From NCBI GenBank assembly GCA_031177765.1, contig JAPSKH010000012.1, positions 1-57,436 on the forward strand: a DNA stretch of 57,436 nt, read 5' to 3'. This DNA is from Microbacterium sp. (GTDB lineage Bacteria > Actinomycetota > Actinomycetes > Actinomycetales > Microbacteriaceae). This document shows positions 34,616 to 43,466 of the stretch, one piece after another. Numbering within the stretch: the first letter of the stretch is position 1; every line of letters begins with the position of its first letter. Both the position numbers and the translations under genes were made by a program. The notes under the pieces were generated by a model that did no database searches, had not been told where the DNA came from, and saw only the letters and a list, made by a program, of their open reading frames with translations.

Positions 34616-35706
34616 TCCGCCGCGCGCAGATCGATGACCGGGCTGGCGAACCCGCGACGGTGCGTCGGGTGGGTGGCCAGATCGGCGGGGGTCACGGCGG
34701 CGCCGTCGGCGGCGGCCGAGGCGTAGATCGCGGCGACCAGCTCGAAGGTCCGAGCCGGCGCATCAGCGGTGATCGGCAGCGCCCGGCCCGCGAGGAGCGC
34801 ATCGAAGACGTCTCGAAGCAGGGGCGCGTGACCGCTCCGCTCCTCGACCTCGGGAAGCGCCCACGAGGCCGCCTCGTCGGCGCTCACGTGCGGCGCCGGC
34901 GTGATCCGCCAGTTCTCGTGCCCGTGCCCGTACAGGTGGTCGACGGTGACGGTCGCCTTCTGCGTGTCGATGCGGATGGAGCTGGTCTCCCGTGGCGAGA
35001 CGGTGCTCGAGACGACCTGCGCGACCGTGCCGCTCGCGAACACGACGGTTCCGGTGGAGACGTCCTCGGTCGCCGTCTCGCGGTCGAGCCGCCACAGGCG
35101 GGCTTCGACGCGCTCCCAGTCGCCGAGCAGGAAGGCCAGCAGATCGAGCTGGTGGATGCCGTGGCCCAGCGTCGTCCCGCCACCCTCGGTCTCCCACTTC
35201 CCGCGCCACGGCACGGCGAAGTAGTCGGCATCGCGGAACCACAGCGTCTGGCACTGCGCCAGCAGCGGCCGGCCCAGGGCTCCGGAGTCGAGCAGGCGCT
35301 TGACGTGCGCGGCGGCGGTCCCGGTGCGCTGCTGGAACACCACGGCGAGCTGTCGGTCCGCCGCGGCGGCGGCATCCGTCATCGCGTCGAGCTCGTCCAG
35401 GGAGGGGGCCGGGGGCTTCTCGACCACGACGTGGGCTCCCGCGGCGAACGCGGCGAGCGTCTGCGCCGGATGCGCCGACGGCGGCGTGCAGATGTGCACG
35501 ACGTCCGGCCGGGCCTCCTCGAGCAGCGCGTCGAGATCGTCGTACACGGCCGGCTCGCCGTGCCGAGCGGCGAAGGCCGCCGCGGCGTCGCGCGACAGGT
35601 CGGTCACGGCGACCAGCTCGGCTCGCGGGTACTCGGCGATCGCGGCGGCGTGCGCGTTCGCGATCGCACCGGTGCCCACGATGGCGCAGCGCAGGGTGTT
35701 CGTCAT
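34612..35706 (-). CDS. Gfo/Idh/MocA family oxidoreductase
   Basis: 364 aa. Rossmann loop IVGTGAIANAHAAAI (9-23), VVEKPPAPSLDELDAM with the EKP motif (about 93-108), and TTLGHGIHQLDLLAFLLG with the conserved His-x4-Asp. Two-gene operon with the GH43-like glycosidase, suggesting oxidation of a released sugar or redox-assisted glycoside cleavage. A LacI-type site stands 56 bp upstream. Confidence 0.87.
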   Translation of the reverse strand: MTNTLRCAIVGTGAIANAHAAAIAEYPRAELVAVTDLSRDAAAAFAARHGEPAVYDDLDALLEEARPDVVHICTPPSAHPAQTLAAFAAGAHVVVEKPPAPSLDELDAMTDAAAAADRQLAVVFQQRTGTAAAHVKRLLDSGALGRPLLAQCQTLWFRDADYFAVPWRGKWETEGGGTTLGHGIHQLDLLAFLLGDWERVEARLWRLDRETATEDVSTGTVVFASGTVAQVVSSTVSPRETSSIRIDTQKATVTVDHLYGHGHENWRITPAPHVSADEAASWALPEVEERSGHAPLLRDVFDALLAGRALPITADAPARTFELVAAIYASAAADGAAVTPADLATHPTHRRGFASPVIDLRAAE

Positions 35707-35761
35707 CGGGCTCCTCCGTCGGGGCTCGGGTGTACGTCGTCCCAGCCTAGGGGCCGGGATC

Positions 35762-35775
35762 GGAAAGCGCTATCC
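35762..35775. promoter_or_regulatory. LacI-type operator before the Gfo/Idh-GH43 operon
   Basis: GGAAAGCGCTATCC, near-perfect palindrome around AGCGCT in the 78-bp gap behind the ABC exporter gene. Confidence 0.65.
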
Positions 35776-35784
35776 CGGCCGCGT

Positions 35785-37563
35785 TCAGCGCGGGCGAAGT
35801 CCGGCCTGCGTCGCGTGCAGGTGCGCGTATCGGCCGCCGCGCCTGAGCAGCCCGTCGTGGTCGCCCTGTTCCACGATGCGGCCGTCTTCGAGCACCACGA
35901 TGCGGTCGGCCTGGCGGATCGTCGAGAGCCGGTGCGCCACGACGAGGGTCGTGCGGCCACGCATCAGGCGGTTCAGGGCCTCCTTCACCAGCTCCTCGGA
36001 CTCCGGATCCAGCGCGGAGGTCGCCTCGTCGAGCAGCAGGATGCGCGGGTCGCGGACGAGCGCGCGAGCGATCGCCAGGCGCTGCCGCTGGCCTCCTGAG
36101 AGCCGCGCACCGCGCTCGCCGACGACGGTGTTCCAGCCCTCGGGCAGGGATTCGACGAAATCGGCGGCGTTCGCGTCGCGCAGCGCCTGCCGCAGCTGCT
36201 CGGGCGAGGCGTCGTCCAGGCCGTACGCGATGTTGTCGCGGATCGTGCCTTCGAACAGCACGGATTCCTGCGGGACCACGGAGACGAATCGGCGCACGCT
36301 GCGCAGATCCAGGGTCTGCATGTCGGCGCCGTCGAGCAGGATGCGGCCGCCCGTGGGCCGGACGAACCCGAGGACGAGATTCAGCATGGTGGACTTGCCC
36401 GAACCGGACGAGCCGACGAATGCCACCGTCTCGCCCGGCCGGATGTCCAGCGCGACCTCGCTCACGGCGTCGCGGTCCGAGCCGTCGTAGCGGTGGGTGA
36501 CGCGCTCCAGCTGGATGTGGCCGTCGACGCGATGGACGGCGCGCTTGCCCTCGTTCTGCTCGAGATCCGGCTCCTGCAGGACCTCCGAGATCGAGCGCAT
36601 GGACTCCAGCCCGCGGGCTCCGACCGGGATCAGCATGAGCAGCTGAGTGAGCCCCTGCGTCAGCAGTGCGAAGTACGACGACAGCAGCACCACCTCGCCG
36701 GGCGTGATGGGGAGGACGCCGGTGAGCGCGAAGACGGCCGCCAGCACGAGGCATCCGACTCCGAGCAGCTGCATCGTCACCCACGAGATCGAGGCGACGT
36801 GGCCGTTGAGCATGTCGAGGTGAAGGCCCGCCCGGCGCACCCCGTCGGCGCCCGCGGACACCCGCGAGACCGCGGTCTGCTCGAGCCCGTGCGCGCGGGT
36901 GACCGGGATGAGCGAGGCCATCTCGCCCACTCGCGCCGCGAAGCCCTCGACCTCGCGACGGAACACCTCGTTGCGCACCTGGGAGCGCCGGCCGAGCGCC
37001 CAGCGAAGACCGAGCGCGATCGGAACGGCGAGGGCGTACACCGGGAGGAATTCGGGGACCGCGATCGCGGTCATCGCGACAGCGCCGATGAGGACCATGG
37101 TCGACGACAGCAGCGGGTGGGTGACCTGCTGCAGCATCAGCTCCACGTTCTCGACGTCGCGGACCACCTTGGTCTGCACGATCGAGGAGCTCACCCGCGT
37201 GTGGTAGCCGATCGACAGGCTCTGCAGGCGCGCTGCGAGGGCATTGCGCAGATCGGCCCCGGTGTCGCGCACGACGGTCATGAAATTGCGGGTGTACACG
37301 ATGTGCATCGGGTAGTTCTGCAGCAGCAGGCCCGCCGCGATGCCGAACCACATCAGCACCGTCGAGACGTCGCCGTCCGTCGCGACGAGATCGATGATCT
37401 CGGCGGTGACGACGGGGAGGAACCACAGCGGGATCTCCTTGAGCGCGAAGGCGACGATCGCCAGCGTGAGCCGCCCCGGACGCCGCGCCAGCAGGCGCAG
37501 CACAGACCGCGCGGGTCGGGGGCTCTGCACGATCCGGATCGTTCCGGTAAGCGCTTTCTGCAT
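35785..37563 (-). CDS. ABC transporter, fused permease and ATPase (exporter type)
   Basis: 592 aa. Residues about 25-310 hold six membrane helices; the C-terminal ATPase has Walker A FVGSSGSGKST, Q-loop VVPQESVLFEG, signature LSGGQRQRLAIARAL, Walker B ILLLDEATSAL and H-loop VVAHRLST. Half-transporter of the MsbA/BmrA kind, so a homodimer; substrate unknown. Unusually, a GGTAAGCGCTTTCT operator covers codons 2-6 from ATG 37563. If the in-frame GTG at 37530 is the true start, the operator becomes an ordinary upstream site. Confidence 0.9.
   Translation of the reverse strand: MQKALTGTIRIVQSPRPARSVLRLLARRPGRLTLAIVAFALKEIPLWFLPVVTAEIIDLVATDGDVSTVLMWFGIAAGLLLQNYPMHIVYTRNFMTVVRDTGADLRNALAARLQSLSIGYHTRVSSSIVQTKVVRDVENVELMLQQVTHPLLSSTMVLIGAVAMTAIAVPEFLPVYALAVPIALGLRWALGRRSQVRNEVFRREVEGFAARVGEMASLIPVTRAHGLEQTAVSRVSAGADGVRRAGLHLDMLNGHVASISWVTMQLLGVGCLVLAAVFALTGVLPITPGEVVLLSSYFALLTQGLTQLLMLIPVGARGLESMRSISEVLQEPDLEQNEGKRAVHRVDGHIQLERVTHRYDGSDRDAVSEVALDIRPGETVAFVGSSGSGKSTMLNLVLGFVRPTGGRILLDGADMQTLDLRSVRRFVSVVPQESVLFEGTIRDNIAYGLDDASPEQLRQALRDANAADFVESLPEGWNTVVGERGARLSGGQRQRLAIARALVRDPRILLLDEATSALDPESEELVKEALNRLMRGRTTLVVAHRLSTIRQADRIVVLEDGRIVEQGDHDGLLRRGGRYAHLHATQAGLRPR
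37546..37559. promoter_or_regulatory. LacI-type operator at the 5' end of the ABC exporter gene
   Basis: GGTAAGCGCTTTCT centred on AGCGCT. It is inside the coding sequence if translation starts at 37563, or 16 bp upstream if it starts at GTG 37530. Confidence 0.6.
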
Positions 37564-37674
37564 GATGCGAACATGCTACAGACGGATGCCGGCGGCCTGG
37601 CCCGAAGCGGCTGATTCCCGTCCCGCAGCGCTCGGCCTGACCGGGCCACGCAACGCCCGAGGGGAGGACCGGCG

Positions 37675-37689
37675 CGGAAAGCGCCTACC
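37675..37689. promoter_or_regulatory. LacI-type operator before the LacI gene at 37758
   Basis: CGGAAAGCGCCTACC, a half-degenerate copy of the GGAAAGCGCTTTCC palindrome, 69 bp upstream of the regulator's start; likely autoregulation. Confidence 0.5.
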
Positions 37690-37757
37690 ATGGTGCGGAC
37701 CGGACACGGGCGTGCCGGCGCCGCGCGGGAGCGGGGGACGAGAGCGGGACGAGCGTC

Positions 37758-38765
37758 ATGAAGCGAGTCGGCATCCGAGATGTCGCGCAGCGGGCAGGCG
37801 TGTCCATCAGCACCGTCTCGAACGCCTTGAACCGGCCCCACATGGTCAGCGCTCCGCTCGTCGAGCGCGTGCGCAGCGCCGCGGACCAGCTCGGATACGT
37901 GCCGCTGCACGCCGCGCAGCAGCTGAGGGCGGGGCGCAGCGGCCTGCTCGGCATGACGGTCATCAACATCGCAAATCCGTTCTTCGCCGACATGGTCGCC
38001 GGTGCCGAGGATGCCGCTTCGGCGGCGGGGCTGCGCGTACTCGTGGGCAACTCGAGCGATGACGTCGCCAAGGAGCGCGACCATCTGGAGCTTTTCGAGC
38101 GGGTGCAGGTGGAGGGCGCCCTGGTGAGCCCGTTCGGTCCGCTCGAGCCCTGGCTGCAGCGACTGCGGGGCCGCGGCATCCCGGTCGTCCTGGTCGACGC
38201 CGTCGACGACACCGGCGAGCTTCCCTCGGTCTCGTTCGACGACGTCGGCGGAGGGCGCCTGGCCGCCGAGCATCTGCTGGCGTCCGGTCGGCGGCGTCTG
38301 GCGTTCGTGGGCGCCCGCGCGGCGGTCCGGCAGGTGCGCGAGCGCCTCCAGGGCGCCCGGGCGGCGGTCGCCGAGCACCCGGAAGCGACGCTCGAGCCGA
38401 TCTGGACGGAGCGCACCACATCCGAGATCGGGCAGCGCTTCGGCGAGCAGCTGGCGCGCCGCGACCCCGGCGAGCGCCCGGACGGCCTGGTCGTCTCGAA
38501 CGATCACCTCGCGATCGGCCTCGTCCACGGTCTCGTGTCATCGGGTGTCCGCGTGCCCGAGGACGTCGCCGTCGTCGGCTACGACGACATCGAGTTCGCC
38601 GCGATCGCGGCCGTTCCGCTCACCTCCGTCCGGCAGCCCGCGCGCGAGATGGGCCGCACCGCCGCCGAGATGCTGCTCGCGCGCATCAACGGCCGCGGGG
38701 AGCTCGGCGACGTCGTGTATCAGCCGGAGCTCGTCGTGCGGGCATCGACGGCCGGCGCGAGCTGA
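37758..38765 (+). CDS. LacI-family transcriptional regulator
   Basis: 335 aa. DNA-binding region VGIRDVAQRAGVSISTVSNALN (3-24), sensor domain with LLGMTVINIANPFFADMVAGAEDAA and GYDDIEFAAIAAVPLTSVRQP. Divergent from the ABC exporter, with AGCGCT-centred operators in front of both genes. The same operator type precedes the GH43/Gfo pair and the importer operon, so it may control several of them. 13 bp convergent gap to the cupin gene. Confidence 0.92.
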   Translation: MKRVGIRDVAQRAGVSISTVSNALNRPHMVSAPLVERVRSAADQLGYVPLHAAQQLRAGRSGLLGMTVINIANPFFADMVAGAEDAASAAGLRVLVGNSSDDVAKERDHLELFERVQVEGALVSPFGPLEPWLQRLRGRGIPVVLVDAVDDTGELPSVSFDDVGGGRLAAEHLLASGRRRLAFVGARAAVRQVRERLQGARAAVAEHPEATLEPIWTERTTSEIGQRFGEQLARRDPGERPDGLVVSNDHLAIGLVHGLVSSGVRVPEDVAVVGYDDIEFAAIAAVPLTSVRQPAREMGRTAAEMLLARINGRGELGDVVYQPELVVRASTAGAS

Positions 38766-38778
38766 CGGAGCCGCCGCG

Positions 38779-39507
38779 TCAGACCTCGGGCGCGGGCCAC
38801 TCCCACGTCTGCAGGCGCCCGCACATGCCGAAGCGGCGAGGCTCCTCGTGCGGCGCAGCGGACGTCACCCTCGCGTCGGCCATGAGCCCCGGCATCCCGC
38901 CGGCAAGGCGCGCGAGCTGGTCGCGCGTGCGCGCCGTCTCGGCCTCGACCGTCGCCGACCACAGGCGCTGCCATCGCGCGACGCGGGGCTGCACCAGTCG
39001 GGCGGCGCGCGCATGCAGCTCGGTGAGGGCGATCGGGCCTCGTGCTTCCAGGTCGTCGAGCAGCTCGCGGTAACCGCGCAGCGCGAGGTCGCGGCGCGCC
39101 CGTGCGGCGGCGCCTCGTTCGTCCTCTGAGCCCTCGGAGGGGAGGGATGCCGCCGACGCGTACGCCTGCGGATCGTCGAGGACGTCCGCGGGGAACGTGA
39201 GCACCGCGTCGCCCGCCTCGGGCAGACCGGTGTTCTGCATCACGACCAGGATCTCGAGGTCCCCCTCGTTGACCAGCCGATGCACCGTGCCCGGCGAGAA
39301 CCAGACCACCGCACCGGGTTCGAGCCGGTGCACCTCGCGGCCGGCGGCCGAGACCGTGTGCACCTCGCCGGATCCGGCCGTCACGACGTAGCCCTCGCTC
39401 GACGCCGTGTGCAGGTGCGGCGAGCCGCCGCGGTGGGCGTCGTCGCCCTCCCAGTCGTACACGCGCAGGCCGCTCACGGCGACCCCGCCCGGGAAGAGGG
39501 GAGTCAT
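38779..39507 (-). CDS. cupin-domain protein
   Basis: 242 aa. Residues about 1-110 are one cupin: PHLHTASSEGYVVTAGSGEVHTV (motif 1, His-x-His...Glu) and FSPGTVHRLVNEGDLEILVVMQ (motif 2), followed by about 130 mostly helical residues of no known family. Metal-binding sugar-isomerase or sensor roles are common among such proteins. ATGA overlap with the DUF6807 gene, so the two are made together. Confidence 0.72.
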   Translation of the reverse strand: MTPLFPGGVAVSGLRVYDWEGDDAHRGGSPHLHTASSEGYVVTAGSGEVHTVSAAGREVHRLEPGAVVWFSPGTVHRLVNEGDLEILVVMQNTGLPEAGDAVLTFPADVLDDPQAYASAASLPSEGSEDERGAAARARRDLALRGYRELLDDLEARGPIALTELHARAARLVQPRVARWQRLWSATVEAETARTRDQLARLAGGMPGLMADARVTSAAPHEEPRRFGMCGRLQTWEWPAPEV

Positions 39508-40406
39508 GGCGCAAGCTCCTCGGCGAGGGCGCGGGTCTCCTCCGGCGTCCAGATCCGATCGCCGAAGACATGCCGGTGCGCGAGCGAGACCTCCCCGCCC
39601 GGCGCGAGGTCGATCGCCTCGTCGAACGAGGGAGAGGGACTGAGCACCGGGAACGGCTCGCTGCGCACGAACCATCTGATCTTCGGGGAAGCACTGGACG
39701 TCCCGGCGAAGGCGAGCACCGTGCCGCCGCCGTCGACCTCGTCGTGCTCGCCCGACACCGCGACCCACGAAGCCTCCGCCCCCATGAGGGCATCGGCGCC
39801 CTCGCGATCGGCCGACAGCACGCGGCCGCCGGTCCAGGCGCGAGGCATCCGGATGACGAACCCGGTGTAGCCGGCCGCGGGACGCCCCTGCGTCGTCGGG
39901 CTGCCGAGCTCGAGCGGCCTTCCGGAGACGTTGCGCAGGTTGGTGGCGAAGTCGAGCATCCAGAGTCCGCGGCTCGTGTCGACGCCGTGGAACCGGTGCG
40001 TGCGCGTCTCTGCGAGCCAGGTCTCGCCCGCCTGCGTGATCCAGGTGAGCTCCTCGGTGAAGGAGACCTCGGTGCCGGCATCCGTCGTCGCGGCGAAGCG
40101 CTCATGGCGGATGCTGCCCACGTTGTCGAGCTGCGTGTATCCGGTGTCGCGCTGAAAGGTCGGCCCGCCCCAGAAGTTCTGCCCCGACACGTGGGTCCAC
40201 GTCATCTGCAGCCCCTTGTGCCACCGGTGATCCCACGGGCGGAAGGCCGTCAGCGGTGCTCCGTCGAGGGCGCGGAGCGGGTGGAGGAAGGGCTTGGGGC
40301 CCTCGGATGCCGCACCGCCCGGGTCGAAGGCGTAGCGGGCGACGTCGACGCCCTCGGTGGTGACGACGGCGTCGATGTCTCGGATGCGCAGCGTGAGGTC
40401 CGCCAT
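39504..40406 (-). CDS. DUF6807 (PmoA-family-named) protein
   Basis: 300 aa. Matches the beta-sandwich proteins usually labelled PmoA family or DUF6807: RPWDHRWHKGLQMTWTHVSGQNFWGG near 60-85, ETRTHRF, GLWMLDFATNLRNVSGRPLELGSPTTQGRPAAGYTGFVIRMP. The methane-oxygenase name is misleading; these genes sit in actinobacterial sugar loci with Gfo/Idh enzymes and have no proven activity. ATG 40406 is preceded by GAGG at short spacing, and by a LacI-type operator 25 bp upstream. Confidence 0.7.
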   Translation of the reverse strand: MADLTLRIRDIDAVVTTEGVDVARYAFDPGGAASEGPKPFLHPLRALDGAPLTAFRPWDHRWHKGLQMTWTHVSGQNFWGGPTFQRDTGYTQLDNVGSIRHERFAATTDAGTEVSFTEELTWITQAGETWLAETRTHRFHGVDTSRGLWMLDFATNLRNVSGRPLELGSPTTQGRPAAGYTGFVIRMPRAWTGGRVLSADREGADALMGAEASWVAVSGEHDEVDGGGTVLAFAGTSSASPKIRWFVRSEPFPVLSPSPSFDEAIDLAPGGEVSLAHRHVFGDRIWTPEETRALAEELAP

Positions 40407-40430
40407 GACCTCATTCTGACGCACGCGGCC

Positions 40431-40444
40431 GGAAAACGCTTCCC
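40431..40444. promoter_or_regulatory. LacI-type operator before the DUF6807-cupin operon
   Basis: GGAAAACGCTTCCC, near-palindrome 24 bp upstream of the start codon. Confidence 0.6.
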
Positions 40445-40505
40445 CTCGCTGCGGTCGCGTCCCCCCGCGCGTCATGGACGCCCCGGACCCGCACCGGGAA
40501 GCGGC

Positions 40506-42149
40506 TCAGGCGCCGCTGAGCGCCGCCGACACGACCTCGCGGGCCTCGGCCTGCACGTGGCGGAGGTGCTCCTCGCCGCGCAGCGACTCGGCGTACAGCT
40601 TGTAGACGTCCTCGGTGCCCGAGGGACGTGCGGCGAACCACGCGTGCTCCGTCTGGACCTTCACCCCGCCGATCGCCGCGCCGTTGCCCGGGGCGTGCGA
40701 CAGCTTCGCCGTGATCGGCTCGCCGGCGAGCTCCGTGGCCGTGACCGCGTCGGGCGAGAGCCTGCCGAGTGCTGCTTTCTGCGCCGGGGTCGCGGGCGCG
40801 TCCACGCGCTGGTAGGCCGAGGCGCCGAACTCGGCCTCGAGCTCGGCGTAGCGCTGCGAGGGCGTCTTGCCGGTCACCGCGAGGATCTCCGATGCGAGGA
40901 GGCACAGCAGGATGCCGTCCTTGTCGGTCGTCCACACCGAGCCGTCCTTGCGCAGGAAGGACGCGCCGGCCGACTCCTCGCCGCCGAACGCGACGGAGCC
41001 GTCCAGCAGCCCCGGCACGAACCACTTGAATCCGACGGGCACCTCCAGCAGCGGCCGCCCGAGCGACTGCGCGACCCGGTCGATGATCATGGAGGAGACG
41101 AGCGTCTTGCCGATCGCGGCATCCGTCGGCCATCCCTCGCGGTGCGAGAAGAGGTAGTCGATCGCGACCGCGAGGTAGTGGTTCGGGTTCATCAGGCCCG
41201 CGTCGGGGGTGACGATGCCGTGGCGGTCGGCGTCGGCATCGTTGCCGGTGAGGATGTCGTACTCCTCGCGCCGGCCGACGAGGGCCGCCATCGCCGACGG
41301 CGAGGACGGGTCCATGCGGATCTTCTCGTCCCAGTCCAGCGTCATGAACCTCCACGTCGGGTCGACGTCAGGGTTCACGACGGTGAGATCCAGGCCGTAC
41401 ACCTCGGCGATGAGCGCCCAGTACTCCACCGACGCCCCGCCCAGCGGGTCGGCCCCGATGCGCACGCCCGCCGCGCGGATGGCGTCCACGTCGATGATGG
41501 TCCCGAGGTCGCGCACATACGCGTCGCGGAAGTCGTAGGTGCCCAGCTGTTCGCCGTCGATGTCGCGGAACGCGGTGCGGTTCACCCCTTCCAGTCCCGC
41601 CACGATGAGCTCGTTGGCGCGGTTCGCGATCCAGCCGGTCGCGTCGGTGTCGGCGGGGCCGCCGTTCGGCGGGTTGTACTTGAAGCCGCCGTCGCGCGGC
41701 GGGTTGTGGCTGGGCGTCACGACGATGCCGTCCGCACGGCCGGGGTCGGCGGCATCCCGCCCGCGGTTGTACGTGAGGATCGCGTGGCTGAGCGCCGGCG
41801 TCGGCACCCACGAGTCGCGGGAGTCGACCCGCACGTCGATGCCGTTCGCAACCAGCACCTCGATGGCGCTGCGCTCGGCCGGAAGCGACAGGCCGTGCGT
41901 GTCGCGCCCGAGGAACAGCGGGCCCTCGATGCCCTGCGAGCGGCGGTAGTCGACGATCGCCTGGGTCGTGGCGAGGATGTGCACCTCGTTGAAGCTGCCT
42001 GACAGCGACGATCCGCGGTGGCCACTCGTGCCGAACACGACGCGCTGCTCGGCGACGGCGGGGTCGGGCTTGATGTCGTAATAGGCGGCGATCACCTCGT
42101 CGATGTCCACCAGATCGGATGCTTCGGCGGGCTGTCCTGCGCGACTCAT
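40506..42149 (-). CDS. pgm: phosphoglucomutase (alpha-D-glucose-phosphate-specific)
   Basis: 547 aa, cytoplasmic. Interconverts glucose 1-phosphate and glucose 6-phosphate, the exit of the Leloir pathway encoded at 5-7.6 kb. Phosphoserine loop TPSHNPP with Ser147, metal-binding loop TGNDADADRHG, sugar-binding GGEESAG and phosphate-binding RPSGTEDVYK. ATG 42149 stands 7 bases after CAGACT, again without a ribosome-binding site. Transcribed alone. Confidence 0.95.
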   Translation of the reverse strand: MSRAGQPAEASDLVDIDEVIAAYYDIKPDPAVAEQRVVFGTSGHRGSSLSGSFNEVHILATTQAIVDYRRSQGIEGPLFLGRDTHGLSLPAERSAIEVLVANGIDVRVDSRDSWVPTPALSHAILTYNRGRDAADPGRADGIVVTPSHNPPRDGGFKYNPPNGGPADTDATGWIANRANELIVAGLEGVNRTAFRDIDGEQLGTYDFRDAYVRDLGTIIDVDAIRAAGVRIGADPLGGASVEYWALIAEVYGLDLTVVNPDVDPTWRFMTLDWDEKIRMDPSSPSAMAALVGRREEYDILTGNDADADRHGIVTPDAGLMNPNHYLAVAIDYLFSHREGWPTDAAIGKTLVSSMIIDRVAQSLGRPLLEVPVGFKWFVPGLLDGSVAFGGEESAGASFLRKDGSVWTTDKDGILLCLLASEILAVTGKTPSQRYAELEAEFGASAYQRVDAPATPAQKAALGRLSPDAVTATELAGEPITAKLSHAPGNGAAIGGVKVQTEHAWFAARPSGTEDVYKLYAESLRGEEHLRHVQAEAREVVSAALSGA

Positions 42150-42299
42150 GCGTCTAAGTCTGCCCGGTGCCGTCGAAATCCGTGCCGCCACTTGACAGCC
42201 GTGGCGCCGAACCTGACTGCGGGAGCTGCCGCGCGCGGCGGCACCCGCGTGGTTCCGGAACTTGTCGCCCGGGCGTCAATGGCCGGCTGAGCGGTGCCA

Positions 42300-42378
42300 G
42301 TGCGCATGACTCAGGCAGATTCGCCGATCGGGCGCCGATCAGGCCGGTCACCGCCCGTTCTGCCTGAGTTGTGCGCAC
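42300..42378. repeat. long inverted repeat between pgm and pheA
   Basis: Arms of 20 bp (42300-42319 and 42359-42378) match in 18 positions and contain ACTCAGGCAGA/TCTGCCTGAGT; the 39-base centre holds a second palindrome around GATCGGGCGCCGATC. The whole could form a cruciform and looks like a small mobile or REP-type element. Confidence 0.7.
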
Positions 42379-42401
42379 CGGGCGCCGTGCAGCGGCCGGA
42401 C

Positions 42402-42407
42402 TAGGCT
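42402..42407 (+). promoter_or_regulatory. -10 box TAGGCT of pheA
   Basis: TAGGCT 7 bases before the GTG at 42415, with no ribosome-binding site; leaderless start. Confidence 0.55.
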
Positions 42408-42414
42408 GGCACGC

Positions 42415-43392
42415 GTGACTTCCGAGGCCGCCGCACAGGCTCCCGCCCCCACCCGCCGGACGTACAGCTACCTGGGGCCGGCCGGGACCTTCACGGAGGC
42501 GGCGCTCGCGCAGGTGCCGGAGGCGCGGGGGCAGGAGTGGCGGCCGGTGCGCAACGTCGGCGAAGCGCTCGCCGATGTGGTCGAGGGGCGCTCGGGCGCC
42601 GCGATGATCGCGATCGAGAACTCCGTCGACGGCGGCGTCTCCACCGCGCAGGATGCCTTGGCCACCGTCCCCGGGCTCCGGATCGTCGGCGAATACCTGG
42701 TCCCGGTCGAGTTCGTCCTCGTCGGCCGGCCCGGCGCCAGGCTCCAGGACGTCTCCTTGGTCGCCGCCCACCCGGTCGCCTACGCACAGTGCCTGCAATG
42801 GCTCACCGCCACGCTCCCGGCGCACGCCCACATCCCGGCGGCGAGCAACGTCGCGAGCGCGATGAGCCTCATCGACGGATCGAGCGATGCGGATGCCGCG
42901 ATCGCGCCGCCCGGAATCCTCGAGCATCACGAGCTCGAGCTGCTCGCCTCGAACATCGGAGACAACCCCAACGCCGTCACGCGCTTCGTGCTCGTGAGCC
43001 GCACCGTCGCGCCGCCGCCGCCCACCGGCGCCGACAAGACCTCGCTGATCGTGGAGCTGCCCGACGACCACCCCGGGGCGCTGCTGGAGATGCTCGAGCA
43101 GTTCGCGACCCGCGGCATCAACCTGTCGCTGCTGGCCTCCCGGCCCATCGGCGACGAGCTGGGCCGCTACCGGTTCGTGATCGACGCGGACGGGCACATC
43201 CAGGACGAGCGCATGGCCGACGCGCTGCTGGGCCTTCGGCGTTTCAGCCCCAAGGTGATCTTCCTGGGCTCGTATCCGCGCGCCGACCGGGCCGTGGTGC
43301 GCTACCCCGAGCGCTACTCCGACGACGTCTTCGTCGAGGCGCGCGACTGGCTGCGCGGCCTCATCTCCGGGGAGCCCGACCTGCAGGAGTAG
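42415..43392 (+). CDS. pheA: prephenate dehydratase
   Basis: 325 aa. Converts prephenate to phenylpyruvate in phenylalanine synthesis. Catalytic domain 15-200 with YLGPAGTFTEAAL, IAIENSVDGGVSTAQDAL and the NPNAVTRFVLVS motif (the family's TRF threonine); C-terminal ACT regulatory domain from about 213 with TSLIVELPDDHPGALLEML and the ESRP-like SRP in LLASRPIGDELGRYRF, which binds phenylalanine for feedback control. Monofunctional, as usual in actinobacteria. Confidence 0.95.
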   Translation: MTSEAAAQAPAPTRRTYSYLGPAGTFTEAALAQVPEARGQEWRPVRNVGEALADVVEGRSGAAMIAIENSVDGGVSTAQDALATVPGLRIVGEYLVPVEFVLVGRPGARLQDVSLVAAHPVAYAQCLQWLTATLPAHAHIPAASNVASAMSLIDGSSDADAAIAPPGILEHHELELLASNIGDNPNAVTRFVLVSRTVAPPPPTGADKTSLIVELPDDHPGALLEMLEQFATRGINLSLLASRPIGDELGRYRFVIDADGHIQDERMADALLGLRRFSPKVIFLGSYPRADRAVVRYPERYSDDVFVEARDWLRGLISGEPDLQE

Positions 43393-43466
43393 TGCGGCTC
43401 ACCCCGTGGTGCGCTCGGCCGGCGGGCGCTACCCTGAGCGGCATCGGGGGATGAACGGAGTGGTTC

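Noticed and set aside
39504..40406. Methane monooxygenase subunit PmoA
   Set aside because: The family label is historical; the protein is soluble, beta-rich and lacks the membrane helices of real PmoA.
40489..40505. GGGAAGCGGCTC as another LacI-type operator at the pgm 3' end
   Set aside because: Only one half-site matches and it lies at the end of the pgm gene, not before a start codon.
39570..42002. 810-codon plus-strand open frame opposite DUF6807 and pgm
   Set aside because: Composition is that of an antisense frame, and the minus-strand genes have clear catalytic motifs and start signals.
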